This document shows, in pieces, positions 1 through 11,357 of a stretch of 64,000 nt of DNA. This stretch comes from Diacronema lutheri (Eukaryota; Haptophyta; Pavlovophyceae; Pavlovales; Pavlovaceae): positions 186,001 to 250,000 of the forward strand of contig JAGTXO010000021.1 in the NCBI GenBank assembly GCA_019448385.1, written 5' to 3'. Position 1 is the stretch's first letter; each line of letters opens with the position of its first letter. A model generated the notes under the pieces. The model worked only from the letters and a program-made list of their open reading frames with translations. It was not told where the DNA came from and made no database searches. The translations under genes were made by a program, and so were the position numbers.

Positions 1-2956
1 CGTCGTGCCGGCCGCGCTGTCGCACAGCCAGCTCGCCTCGCCGCCGCCCGCAAACTCAAAGGTCGTTAAGCCCTTGCGGCCGAAAAGCGCGACGAAGTGG
101 TCGAGCACCGCCTTGTTGATCGCGCGCGCCGCCGGCCGCGTCGATGCGCCGCGGGCAGCGCCACCCGCCGCGCCGCGCGCATCGCTGCACGTCGCAGGGC
201 AGGTGCAGCCGGACGCGCGCACGCCGTCCGACCGCGTCCGCGGCAGCTCGAGCTCGCGCACCTTGGGGCAGAACCAGAGCGGGTTGGACGCCTCGAGGCA
301 CAGCACGACGAGCCGCCCGTCCGTGCCGGCCAGCGCGCGCGCGTCGCGCAGCAGCTCGACGGCGAGCTCGGACGTCGCCGCGTGCACCGCCGGCTCGCCC
401 GTCGCGCGGTCGGGCGGGAAGAGGCCGCCGCCGACGAGCGGGCTGGGGCAGCGGCCGAGCATCACGAGCAGCGGCGGCGGCGGCGTCTGCGGCGCCTGCT
501 GCCCGACCGCAGCCGCCGTCAGCCCGGCCAGGTCGGAGCTCGTGCGGAGGGCCTTGAGCGCGACGCGCGAGCCGGTGCCCGCCTGCTCGGAAAACGTGGC
601 GAGCATGGCGCACGTGCTCGCCCTCGCGCCGCACTGCCAGCTGACGCGCGCGAGGAGGCCTTCCAGCGTGTCGTTTTCGCGCGGCCGCGTGACCGCGTCG
701 AGCGCCGCCGGGCCGAGCTGGAGGCTGCCGGGCGTGACGCACAGCACCGCCTCGTGGTAGGCGCGCAGCAGCTCCCTCGGCAGCTGCTCGGCGGGCGTCG
801 CCGCCTGCCCGCCCACCCACCGTGCACCGTGGCCGCCGTCGCCCGCGCCCGCGAGCCGCACCGCCGGCCCGCCCGTGATCGCCGAGGTCGGCGGCGTGCC
901 GAGCGCGTCGACGAGCGCGCGCACGGGCGCGACACGCCTGCGCGCAGCGTCCGCGCCGACGGCGAGCGCGGCGATCTGAGCGCCCTCCCATGCGCGCTCC
1001 CTCGCGTCGTCCCGCGCGGCCGCCGGCGCGGCGCCCGGCCGCGCGCCGTGCGGCACCGCGCACGCCGCCGCGACGACCTCCGCGCGCGCGCCGGCGGCGT
1101 CGGGCGCGTGCAGCTGCGCGAGCGCGCCAAAGAGCGCGGCGGCCGAGCGGTAGCGGCCGTGCGCCGCGACGAGCGCGTAGAGCACGCGCAGCGCGGCCAC
1201 GCCCGCCTGGTCGGGCGCGTCGCCAGCGATTTGCTCGACCTCCCACGTGCGCGTGGGCGGCGGGCTGCCGTCGGCCGGGTCCGGACGCAGCGCCCACGCG
1301 CGCTCGACGATCGCGTTGAACACGCCGTGCGCGGCGCCCTCGTCAAACTCGGCGGCGCCCGCCGCGTGCGCGCACCACCCGTGCACGCGCGACGTGGGCG
1401 CATCCACGGCGCGCTGCACGACGAGCACCGCCGGCCGGTCGACGCAGCCGAGGCTCACCGCCGCGTGCTTGCCCTCGAGCAGCGCCGCCGCCGCAGCCTC
1501 GACCAAGGCGTCATCAGGCGCGTCGCCGACGACGACGGCACAGCCGTCGTCGTACTCGGCCTGCATCGCGGCGACGCACGACGCGACAAAGTCGCCGCCC
1601 GCGGCCGCCGCGTGTCGCGCCGCCAGCATCCGGCGCGCGATGGCAAGCCAGACGTACTCGGCCGGCGCGCGCGCGGCGCGCGCGCGAGGCGCGCCGGCCG
1701 CGCCGCGTGCACCAGCGCGTGCGCCTCCAGCGGCCGCAACGGCCGAGGCGGCTGGAGCGGGGGTGAGCGTGCGCCGCGCGCGCTTCGCCGGCCGCGTGAT
1801 GGGCGATGCACCCGCCATCGCACCGCCCGCAGCAGCCGGTGCGGCCGCCACAGCGCCCGCCGCAACGCCACTCGTCACGACGCCCGTGGCGGGCGGCGCG
1901 GCGTCGGACGCGGCCGCGTCGACGGGCGTCGCGCAACTACCGCCAGCGGTCGCGGACGCGCCCGGCGACGCGTCGGCGAGGAGGTGGCGCAGCACGCCGC
2001 GCGCGAGCGCGACTCGCACGGCGAGCGTCAGCGCGCGCAGGCGGTCGGAAGGCGAGGCGTCGCGCTCGGCGTCGGCGGACGTGGCGGCAGCAGGCGGGGC
2101 GGCGGGCGGCGCGGCGGCGGACTGGGCGGCCGCCGGCGCAACCTCGTCGGCCTTGGCCAGCCAGACGAGCCCGGCGACTGCGAGCACGACGCTGTACGCG
2201 CCGACATCGTCACCCGCAACGCGCGCCAGCCGGGCGTGGGCGTCGGCCTCGGACACGGCGACGCGGAAGAGCACGTCGTCGCGGGCAGCTTGCTCGGCAA
2301 ACTGACGCAGCTGCTTGGCCATCGTCACGCCGGCGACGGACGCCTCGCCCGCCTCTGCCTCGACCTGCTCGTCCTGGCCGATGGCGGACGCGCCGGCCTC
2401 GGCGCCAGCGTCGAGTGTCCGGCGGCGCTCGAGGGCAAAGCCACGCACACAGACGCTCTGGAGGCCGCCGAGCGCGCCCGCCTTCTCGTGCAGCGCGCAC
2501 GACAGCTCGACCACCGAGTCCACGCGCGTCGCGGCGGCGCCCCCCCGCTCGCCGCGCGTGGGCGCGCGCACGACGAACACCGTGAATTGCGCGCGCTTCG
2601 CCGCGCGCGCCGACGCGCACGCGTGCTTCAGGAGCCGGCAAAGCGCGGGCCTTTGCGCCGCTGCGCCCCGCGTGCACAGCAGCAGTTGGCCGCGCTCGTC
2701 GCCCAGCTCCTGCTCGATGGCGGCCTCGAGCGCGTCGTCAGTCAAATCGCCGTGCTCCGTCGAGGCGAGCGCGCGCGCAGCCGCGAGCGCCAGCTCGCCT
2801 GCGCCCGCGCGCCGCCGGCGGCGCGCACCGGCGGGCGCGTGCGGCGCCGACGCGTGTGACGACGCCGCCGCGTCCGCGCGCGCACACGCGGCGCGCAACG
2901 CCTCACGCGCCGAGGCGGCCGCGCGCGCCCTGGGCGCGAGCTTCAAGAACGTGCGC

Positions 2957-3001
<45 letters not shown>

Positions 3002-6000
3002 TCGCCCTCGTCGCCGGCCGGCGGCGGCGGTGGCGGCGGTGGCGGCGCGGCCACGGCGGCGGCAGCAGCGGCGGCGGCGGCGGTGGCGGCGGCGGCGGCG
3101 CCCAGCGCGGGCGGCGGCGGCGTGGCGGCGGCGGTGGCGGCGGCGGTGACGCCAGCGGCGGCCTTGGCGCCGCGCGTCTGCGGCGGCGTTTCGGCGCGAT
3201 CGGGGCTGCCCCCGCCACGCACCGCGCTCGTGACCGCGCAGACGCCGCCCGGCGCACGATCGCTGGCCGCGCCGGTCAGCGCGACGCGGAGGCGCTCGCC
3301 GACAGCGTACATGTCCGCCACGCTGAACGTGCGCGGCGCGGACGAGCAGCCCGCCGCGGCGAGCGCGTCGTTGAGCGCGCCCACTATCGCGAGGCCGCAC
3401 GTCGCGCCACGCTGCGCCGCCTCGTTGAGCAGCAGCGCGCGGCGCACGCGCGAAATGTCGAGACCCGCCGCGTGCAGCGTGGCAGTTATCGCCTTGGCGA
3501 GCATGAGCGCCTGCCTGCAGGGCGACGCGAGCGTGTCGACGAGCACCGCGTCGTAGCGATGCTCGCCCGCGCGCGCGACACGCACAAGGCGCAACGCGGT
3601 GAAATGGCCGGAGGCGAGCTGCGCGCCGTCGTCACCGCCCGCGCCGCCGCGCTCGTCCGACGGGCTCCACACGCCGATGACAGCCTGCGTTGTCGCCTCG
3701 CTGCGCAGGCGGTGCAGCAGCGCGGCGCGCTCGGCGTCGTCCTGAAACACCGCGGGTTGCGCGGCGAGCGGCACGTGGCAGACATGCCCGCCGCCGGCCT
3801 GCCCGTGCACGCGCAGCACGACCTCGCAGCACGCGTCGACGGTTGAGGCGAGCATGTCGCCGCTGGCGATGCGCTCCACCTCTGCCTGCGGGAGGCCGGC
3901 GCTCGCGGCGGCGGCGGCCAGCCGGCGCGCAGCCGCGTCGCCCGCCCACGCAAGCAGCGCCGAGTTGGCGGGTTGGAGGGGAAGCTCAAGGGCGGCTGGT
4001 TCGGTGGCGGTAGCCTCGTTGGCAACGGGCACGTTGGCGGTGCGCGCGTTGGCGGCGGGCGCGGCGGCGATGGCTGGTGGGGCGGAAGACGCGCCCGCGG
4101 CGGCGGGCGCGGACGCGGCAGCGGCAGCGGCTAGTGGCGCGGGGAAAACGCCGTCGGAGGCGGCCTGGAGGGCGGCAGCGGCAGCGGCTAGTGGAGCGGG
4201 GAAAAAGGCGTCGGAGGCGGCCTGGAGGGCGGCAGCGGCAGCGACTAGTGGGGCGGGGAAAACGCCGTCGGAGGCGGCCTGGAGGGCGGCAGCGGCAGCG
4301 ACTAGTGGGGCGGAAGACACGCCCGCGGCGGCAGGCGCGGACGCGACAGCGGGAGCGGCTAGTGGCGCGGGGAAAACGCCGTCGGTGGCAGGCGCGGAGG
4401 CGAATGCAGGAGCAACTAGTGGGGCGGGAAAATCGGCGGCAGGCGCGAAGGCGGATGCAGGAGCGGCTAGTGGGGCGGAAGACACGCCCGCGGCGGCAGG
4501 CGCGGACGCGACAGCGGGAGCGGCTAGTGGCGCGGGGAAAACGCCGGTGGTGGCAGGCGCGGAGGCGAATGCAGGAGCAACTAGTGGGGCGGGGAAAACG
4601 CTGTCGGAGGCGGCCTGGAGGGCGGCAGCGGCAGCGGCTAGTGGGGCGGAAGACACGCCCGCGGCGGCAGGCGCGGACGCGACAGCGGGAGCGGCTAGTG
4701 GCGCGGGAAAAACGCCGTCGGTGGCAGGCGCGGAGGCGAATGCAGGAGCAACTAGTGGGGCGGGAAAATCGGCGGCAGGCGCGAAGGCGGATGCAGGAGC
4801 GGCTAGTGCGGCGGGGAAAACACCGTCGGCGGCAGGCGCGAAGGCGACAGCAGCAGTGGCTAGTGGAGCGGAGGCGCAGGGCCACGCGCGCGCCAGCCGT
4901 GCAAGCCCAAGCCGCGCGCGAGCGACGCACGCGCCGATGGCCGAGGCGGCGGCGCAGGCCACGACGTGGCATGGCACCGGTGTGGCCAGCCGCTCGCGGG
5001 TGTGCACGTCGAGCCGCGCCCCACGCCAAGAGCGGCGGCGCGCTGAACGGAGGCGCACGACCCCGATCGGTCCGCCCGCGCACGCGCGCGCCGGCTCAGT
5101 GTGGCCAACGCGCGCCGCTATGCAAGGCGCGCGCGCGATAACGGCGGCTGTCGGCCGTGGCGTGCGCGTGGCGGCGCCGCGGCGACGGGCGCGGCACACG
5201 AGCCGCTCGGGCGCGCCGCCGCCGCGCGGCACGATGTCGAGCAGCACGGTCACGCCGCGCGCGCGCGCGACCGCCGTGCACGCGAGCCGCACGGGCAGCG
5301 GCGGCCCGTCCGGGCGCGCGAGCGCCGCCACCTCGGCGTCGGTGAGGCTGTGCAGCTCGCGGCGCGCGCGCGCGAACGCGGCGATGTCCGCGCGCAGCTC
5401 CGCGTCCGTGCCGAGCGCGGCACGCGCGTGCACGGGGAGCGACGCGCGCAGCGCGTGGAGCACGCCGCCGCGCGCGCCGCGCGGCGCCGGCGCGCGCTCG
5501 CGCTCAGCGCGCGCGGCGCGCGTGAGCTCGCGCACCGCGCGCGCGAGATTGCGCCGCGCGGCCGCGACGGGAGGGCTAGGTGCGCGCGCGCGCCGGTTGT
5601 AGCGCGGCCGCGCCGAGTTGAGGGGCGGCGGACGCGGTGCGTACGCCGCGGCGCGGCCCGCGCGCCAAAAGGCCGGCGGCGGACGCAGCTCCGTCGCGTC
5701 GACCGCGGCCGCGAGCGCGCCGAGCGCGGCGTCGCTGTCGCCCGCCGCGTCGGCCGCGTCGACGAGCACGAAGAGCGCGCCGAGCGCGCGCGACGCGGCC
5801 GCCTGCGCGGCGGTGGGGCGGGCGCAGGCAGCGACGCATGCGGCCGCCATGCCACGCGCCGCGGCGAACGCCGGTGACGTGACGGCCGCGCCGATGGCAA
5901 CGGCGGCGGCGGCGACGGTGGAGGCGGCAGCGCCGGCGATGGAGGTGGCAGCGGCGGCGGCGCTTGCCATCGCGCGGCGCGCGAGACGCGAGGCGCCACC

Positions 6001-9000
6001 GACCGCCGCCGCCGCAGCGCACGCTGCGCGCGCGCCGGTGGCGCGCATCGTCGCCGCGCCAGGCGCCGCCGCGCCGATGCCGCCGGCGCCCGCGCCGTCG
6101 CCGCTCTCGGCCGTGCAGGGCTCCGATGACGGGCCCGGCGTGCGCTGGCGCGTGATGCGCGCGCCGAGGCGCGCGCTCCGCGCCGCGCGGCCGGCGACGT
6201 CGAGGACGCGCCGTGCGCGCGCCGCGCAGAGGCCGCGCGCGCGCGGCGGCGCACCGACAGGCGCCGAGCGCCGCGGCGCGCACGCCGGCGCGTCGCTGTC
6301 GGGTTGCGCAGCGCGCGCGCGGGAACTCGGTGCGGCGTGTGCGGGCGGCGGGCGCGCGCCCGCGCGGCGCAGAGGCGCGAGGCGCCGGCCGCAGACGAGG
6401 CGTGTGCGCGGCCAGGACGGTGAGGGCCGCAGGGCGCCGTCGACGTCGCGCATCGGCGGGCTGCGAGCCCGCCGCGCAGCCGTGCGGCGCGCGCAAGGCG
6501 CTCGGCGGCGCGCGCGCCGCACGGCGCGCGCGGCGGCGCGCACGCCAGCGACGGCTGCGGCCACGCCGCGCGCCAACACGGCCGCGGCGTGCGCCATCGC
6601 ACCGAGCACGGCGCGTGGCGCGCCGAGCAAGCGCAGCAAGCGCGACGCCGTCGCGCGCGCCGGCGCACCGTGTGCAGGGGCCTCGCCAGCGCCAGCACCG
6701 ACGCCGCCATCGCCGCAGCCGCAGGTGGCGTCGCCGCCGCCGCAGGCGTCGCGACGGACGCCGCCGCCGCCGAAACAATCGCCGCACACGTCGCCGCCGA
6801 CGTTGCCACCCCAGCCGCCGTTGCCTGCGTAGGTGGCCGCGGCGCGTGCGTGCGGGAGGCGTGCCGTGCGGCGCGCATCACACGGGCTGCGCGACGCGAG
6901 CGACGCCGCCGGGGTCCCCGCTGCGCCAGGCGCGCCGTGCGCGCCAGCCTCGCCGGCCTCGCCGGCGCGCGGTCGCGCGCTCGCCTCGACGTGGCTGCCT
7001 CCGCCGCCATCGCCGCCGTCGAACCGGGCGGCGGAGGGCTGCCGCTCGAACCGCTCGTCGGCGTCGGCCGCCACCGCCGCCTCGCGCTCTGCCGCCGCGG
7101 CGGCCGCACGGCGCGCGTGGCGGAGCGCGCGGCCGCCGTCCGCTGCGCGGCGTGGTGGCGCGGGCGCGGCCTTCGGCGCGCGCGGCCTCTCGGCGCGCTC
7201 GCGGAGCACGGCGAGCGGCGTACCCGTGGCGACGCTCGCGCAGACGCGCTGCAAGGCGGCGCTTACGCACGCGTGGACGACGCGCGCCGTCCGCTTGTCG
7301 GCGGCGCGCGCGGCGCGGCGCGCGGCCTTGGCGGCGGCCTTTTTAGCGCGCCTCTGCTCCGCCTGCTCCGACAGCGCGCGCGCCTGGCGCTCGGCTGCGA
7401 GCGCGTCCTCGGGCGAAACGGTCGGCCTCGGCGGCCGCGCGCGCGCGCTGCGACGCCGCGCGCTGCGGCGGTCGGACGGCGGCTGCCGCGGCGGCGAGGA
7501 CGGCGGGCGCGAGCTCGGCGTGGGCGACCAATCACCGCTGACGGTTGCGAGCGGCGCAAACGGGTTGTCGTCCACGCACCCCGCGGCGTGCGACAGTGCA
7601 CGCGGCGTCGGGCGCTGGCCGACCGCTGGCGGGCCCCACTCGGACGGCGGCTCCGAGGGCGAGCGCGCCGTCGGCGCCGCGCGTTCCGCGGCCGGCGGCG
7701 CCTCCCGGTCCAGCGCCGCCTGCTCTCTCGCCGCGGCCTGCTCGTCACCCTCCGGCACGCCACGCGGCGCGAGCACCGCGGTGGCGCAGCGCGTCGCGTT
7801 GAGCAACGCCGCCTCCATCTGCCGCACGTTGGCCTTGGCGCACGCCACACCCTGTCTCGCCCGGCGCAGCGCCTCGTGCGCGCGGCACACATCCGCGTCG
7901 GCATCTTCGCGCATGCCAAAGTGCGCCTGTTGCAGCCGCAGGTCCGCAGGGCGCCCCTGCGCGCGAGGGGCACGGGCGCGGCCGCGCGCGGGTGACGGAG
8001 CCGGCGCGCCGTTCTGCGCTGCGCGCACGCCAATCGACGGGCGCGCGCGCGGCGGGGCGCGCGCGCGCGCGCGCGCGCGCGCGCTGCCTACCCAGCCGCC
8101 GGCCGGCTCGCGCGAGCGCGCCAGCTGCTCCGCCGCCTCGGCGTCGAGCACGCGCTGCTGCGCCTCCTCCTCGCCCAGTGCAGCGAGGTGCAGCCGGCGG
8201 GCTGCCTTGCGGCAGTTGCCCTCCACCTTGCCCACGGCCTTGCGCGCCGCGTCGACGGGGTCGTCGTTGGCTCTGGCGCGCCTGCGCTTGCCCTTGTCGG
8301 CGGGCGGCGGCTCGGCGCGCTGCGGCGTGCCGAGCGCGTCGTCGGCTCCGCGCGCGGCCGCCCGCGGGCGGCGGGCCCCAAAGAGCACACCGGTCGCCGT
8401 GCGCGCCGCGCAAGCAACGACCAGCGCTGACATGCCGGCGAAGACCGCACCGCCCAGCGCCACGGTTGCCACGAAGCGCAGCGTCCCGTGCGCAAGCCGC
8501 GCTGCCTCCGCCGCTTTGGCGGCCTCGCGCGCGCGCGCATCGGCGGCTCTCATCTCGTGCAGCAGCCCGGCCGCGCCGCTCGCGCCGTCGCGGCCGCGCG
8601 CGAGCTCGCACAGCACCGCCGCCGCGCGCCGCGTGGGCTCGCGCGCGAGCAGCTGCGCGCCGCCGTCGGGGCGCAGCTTCTCAACGAACTCGACAAACGT
8701 CGCGTCGCGCCAGAGGGACTTGCGGAAGGCCCTGTGCACCGCCCCCTCTTGCTTGCGCATCCGCCGTGCCGCCCGCCTGCCGTCGCGCGCGTGCGCGTGC
8801 GCGGCCGCGTCGAATCCCGCGACGCCGCGCTGCGCGTCGCGCGCGGCCGACGACGGCGCCGCCGCGCTGCCCGCCAAGGGCGCCGCAGCGGCGACGCACG
8901 CGTGCGGAGCGACGGGATCGCCGGCGGCCGGCGGCTCGGCGTGCTGCGGCGTGCCGTTTGCTCCGCGCGCGGCCGTCCCGGGGGAGATGGCCGCGGTGGC

Positions 9001-9387
9001 GCCGCCAGCCGCGCCGTGCGCCAGCCGCGCGCACAGGCTGCCGACGAGCTCGCCGAGACCCCCGACGGTCGCCGCGGCGGCGAGTGCGCCGGGCTTGCCG
9101 GCCGACAGCGGCTCGCGTGCGTCGTCGTCGCAGCCGCCGGCACCCGTCTTGGCAAGTGCGTCGCGCTCGCCCTCGACGCCCGCCACGACCGCCGCCCCTC
9201 CGTCGTCCGCCGCGCCGGCCGCGCGCGCGGCCGGGCGCAGAGGAGGCGTGCCGGTGCAGCCGTCGCCGCTCGTCTTCGCCGTTTCCTCCACCTTGATCGC
9301 TTCGTCGCCACCTGCGCCATCTCCGACGCCGGGGCCCTTGGTCACGCTTGCCGCCATGGGCATCGAGCCGGTCGTCTCCTGCGCCAT
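1..9387 (-). CDS. Giant Ala-rich protein with a Ulp1/C48-like cysteine protease signature (C-terminus beyond window)
   Basis: One minus-strand frame is free of stops from 9546 to the left edge; the first ATG is at 9387, giving at least 3,129 residues. I checked it codon by codon over most of its length. The protease-like part is around residues 1920-2010: GHFTALRLV (His1928), YDAVLVDTL (Asp1951) and NEAAQRGATCGLAIV (Gln1992, Cys1997), the His-Asp-Gln-Cys order of Ulp1/SENP and adenain-type C48 peptidases. N-terminal to it are helical charged segments (RALSEQAEQRRAKKAAAK), a hydrophobic stretch near residue 305 (FVATVALGGAVFAGMSALVV), Gly/Cys-rich sequence near 850 and a 19/17-residue repeat array; C-terminal are poly-Pro/poly-Ala and a better balanced region I do not recognise (ALRVLYALVAAHGRYRSAAA). 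The protease call is motif-level. A cellular deSUMOylase or a mobile-element protein are both possible. The start lies 85 bp from a transposon end. Confidence 0.6.
2958..3170 (-). repeat. GGC/GCC trinucleotide tracts encoding poly-Ala and poly-Pro
   Basis: Near-perfect ggc runs occur at about 2958-3000 and 3055-3100, with ggcggt/gggcgg runs between and after. In the minus frame of the giant gene they read as about 17 alanines, a proline block and further alanines, separating the protease-like segment from the C-terminal region. Length should be polymorphic and is error-prone in assemblies. Confidence 0.85.
4131..4859 (-). repeat. Coding minisatellite, 57- and 51-bp units
   Basis: Successive ctagt boxes start at 4131, 4188, 4245, 4302, 4359, 4416, 4467, 4524, 4581, 4638, 4695, 4752, 4803 and 4860, so thirteen units measure 57 bp (eleven) or 51 bp (two). 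Every length is a multiple of three, so the giant minus frame is kept. Units encode 19 or 17 residues of the type PLAAAAAALQAASDGVFPA and fall into subtypes recurring in patches, suggesting repeated unequal exchange or slippage. Confidence 0.9.
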
Positions 9388-9471
9388 CGCGCGTGCTGGT
9401 CGTCCGCGTCGGTCGTCCTCGCGGGCGGATTGGCAGACGCCTTTTGATCCGCTGCTTTTGAAAGTGTGATA
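9388..9471. other. Short 5' flank between giant gene and transposon
   Basis: Only 85 bp separate the candidate ATG (9387) from the transposon end at 9473. The minus reading frame is open through this stretch and into the element until a TAA at 9542-9544, with no earlier ATG. Any promoter of the giant gene must therefore lie in or beyond the transposon, or the true first exon lies elsewhere. Confidence 0.5.
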
Positions 9472-9494
9472 AGGGCCGGTCTTGACCAAAGTAG
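9472..9494 (+). repeat. Left terminal inverted repeat
   Basis: A 23-nt arm starting AGGGCCGGTCTTGACC and ending AAAGTAG. It matches the reverse complement of 11197-11219 at every base. Further aaagtagg copies follow within 80 bp. Confidence 0.9.
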
Positions 9495-9859
9495 ATGAGG
9501 CGCGGCCTGGGCAAAGTAGGAAAATAAATAGGATTTTCGTCGGTTACGCGACCAAAAATCCTACTTTCCGCCGGCCTCGCGGCCGAGCTGCAATTATTAA
9601 TCTATTCTGCAGCTCGGGCCGAGGACCCTGCCGAATAGAACTTGGGGGGAAGCGCGTCGGCGGAGGAGGGGCACGGAGCTGATGCTCAGGCGGCGCGGGC
9701 CATCCCAGTTGTGGATGGTCGCGTCTTCGCGGATGCTGGCGATGACGCGGCCGACGGCGCGCTTGTCGGCGGGCGCGGGCGTGGACGCGGGCGCGGCACG
9801 GGCCGCGGCGGCGCCGCACGCGGCGCCGCGCGGCCGCCGCGCGGCGTCCGCGCGGCGTC

Positions 9860-10310
9860 CGTGATCGTCGGGCTGCTCGACACGCTGCCGTGGATCGTCA
9901 ACCATCGCATCCTTGAGGGCAGATCGGGCGAGAGCGATCTCTTCAGCCTGAGGTTTGCGGAGGAGTTTGCCGGCGGCTTTCGCGAGACCTACGAATGGCC
10001 GCCCGGCGGGGCCGGCGGCAACGAGGGCGACGGCAGCGACGCGGCCGGCGATGCGGACGAGGGGCGCGCTGCTGACGAGCGGGGCACCCCTTCCACACCG
10101 CAGCGCTGGTCGCTTTCGCCCGCGTTGCGCCGCTCACCGCGCCAAGCGGCGCAGTCGACGACTCCGGCGGCGCGGCGCGGCGCGCCAATGGACGGCAACT
10201 TCCCGGTCGACAGCTTCCTCAAGTCGCAACAGGATGCAATCGCGGTGATCGTGAACGAGCTGCTCAGCATCAAAGTGCTCAAGCAGAATCTCAAGTCGCA
10301 GGCCGCGGTA
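9860..10310 (+). other. Possible remnant of a second transposon gene
   Basis: The plus frame here reads LLDTLPWIVNHRILEG, then LRFAEEFAGGFRETYEWP, a Ser/Pro/Asp-rich linker and an amphipathic helix (DAIAVIVNELLSIKVLKQ). It is better balanced than neighbouring shadow frames and stops making sense where the transposase half begins. Autonomous Harbinger elements usually carry a second Myb/SANT-type gene; this could be its C-terminal part. I see no Myb domain, so this is speculative. Confidence 0.3.
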
Positions 10311-11049
10311 CAAGAACCGCGCCTCTTTCCCCCAGCGCTCCGCGAACCTGCGCTCGAGATCGGCCAGCGCTGCTCGGTCGCGGAAAGGGAAGTCCATCTC
10401 GCGGTCGAGGCCCTTGTTGAGCGCGGCGATGACGACCCAAAGCACGTGGTAGAAGGTGGAACTGCGCGCGGCAGGCGCGCGCGGCGCGCCGCGCGCGCAC
10501 GGCCTGCGTATGGTGCGAGAACGCACGATGCGGGCAAGGCAGAGTTGAGCGCGCAACGGGATGCGCGAACGCTGCCCACGCCACACCCCGCCGCCACGTT
10601 TCCCGTCGCGAACGACGTAAACCCCTCTGCCGCATTGCGCGCGCGTACCGCCCAACCTTGTGCAGTCGCCAGATGTCCAAGTCGCTCCCGCCTCGCAGCC
10701 ACGATAGAGCCATCGAAAGCATGAGGTCCAAGTCGAGCCCGTCGCCACGACGACTGTCTCTGACCGCGACATGCGGGCGGATACACTCGAGGAGATGCTG
10801 AAACGTCGCCTTGTCCATCCGATAGCAGCGCTTGAACTCGGCGTCCGTGAGGTCGTGTGCAATATCGCGCATCACCTTCGAACGGTCGCGCGGGCGTGGT
10901 TTCGCTCGGTCGGCGGGCGTCGTTGGCACATTGTCCGTCACAAAGACCAGCGCGGCCGCCGCGGCGGAGTGAATCACCCGCGCACATGCCGCGTAGATCG
11001 CGGCGCGCCTACGCCGTGCGCGATAGAGCCGTGCGCCTTCGGCGTGCAT
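10134..11049 (-). pseudogene. Harbinger-type transposase, N-terminal half only, one GT-AG intron
   Basis: Exons are complement(10649..11049) and complement(10134..10461), with a 187-bp intron at 10462-10648 (GT at 10648-10647, AG at 10463-10462). Splicing joins HKVG to RSTFYHVLWVVIAALN, restoring the family's VGRST-Y-W-VI motif. Upstream, LTDAEFKRCYRMDKATFQHL, followed by IRPHV and SWLRGGSDLDIWRL, matches the helical N-terminal domain of PIF/Harbinger transposases. After GKEARFLYR (about 10320) similarity stops where the DDE catalytic domain should begin, and the frame runs into sequence that looks antisense to another ORF. Predicted length is 242 residues, far shorter than intact transposases. 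I infer an internal deletion with a junction near 10300-10320. Confidence 0.7.
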
Positions 11050-11196
11050 CGTGGGACATAACACGCTCCCTATGTAACCCAAGCATCACCGCGCGCACAA
11101 AAAACCTACCCACCGCACCGGGGGTGAAGACAGAAAAACCTACTCCTGCCCAAAAAGTAGGAAAAAAGAAAACCCATTTCCTACTTCTGCAAAATC

Positions 11197-11219
11197 CTAC
11201 TTTGGTCAAGACCGGCCCT
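11197..11219 (-). repeat. Right terminal inverted repeat
   Basis: A perfect 23-nt partner of the left arm, ending ACCGGCCCT. It is preceded by three closely spaced cctac/gtagg motifs between 11105 and 11200. Confidence 0.9.
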
Positions 11220-11357
11220 AGACGTCGCTCTTGGCCTCATAAAAAAAGGCCCGTGGTGCGCCCCACGGCGAGCGATGTACCACTGCGCTCGTGCGCCGGA
11301 ATGCATCGCGCTCGTCGCGGCGCTGGGCGTGCCGGACGCGGCCGCCCTAGCGGCTGT

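Larger units (their letters stand above)
9473..11218. mobile_element. PIF/Harbinger-like DNA transposon, about 1.75 kb, internally deleted
   Basis: The ends carry a perfect 23-bp inverted repeat (9472-9494 and 11197-11219) with core GGGCCGGTCTTGACCAAAG. If the element begins at GGG and ends at CCC, the flanking trinucleotides are TAA (9470-9472) and TAG (11219-11221), close to the 3-bp TWA target duplication typical of PIF/Harbinger, with one mismatch. Subterminal DNA at both ends repeats GTAGGA/TCCTAC motifs in AT-richer sequence than the host. Inside is the N-terminal half of a Harbinger-type transposase on the minus strand; the DDE nuclease is absent, so the copy is non-autonomous. Confidence 0.8.

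Noticed and set aside
1-1800. C-terminal part of the giant protein as a nucleoporin (Nup160-like)
   Set aside because: ALRVLYALVAAHGRYRSAAA is only superficially similar; no further segments could be aligned by eye.
4131-4859. Possible CRISPR array
   Set aside because: Units are contiguous degenerate tandem repeats in a coding frame without unique spacers, in a eukaryote.
97-5602. Long plus-strand frames opposite the giant minus gene (97-2859, 3854-5602)
   Set aside because: Arg/Ala-biased, no family motifs; the minus frame holds balanced sequence with a protease signature. Open because stops are rare at this GC content.
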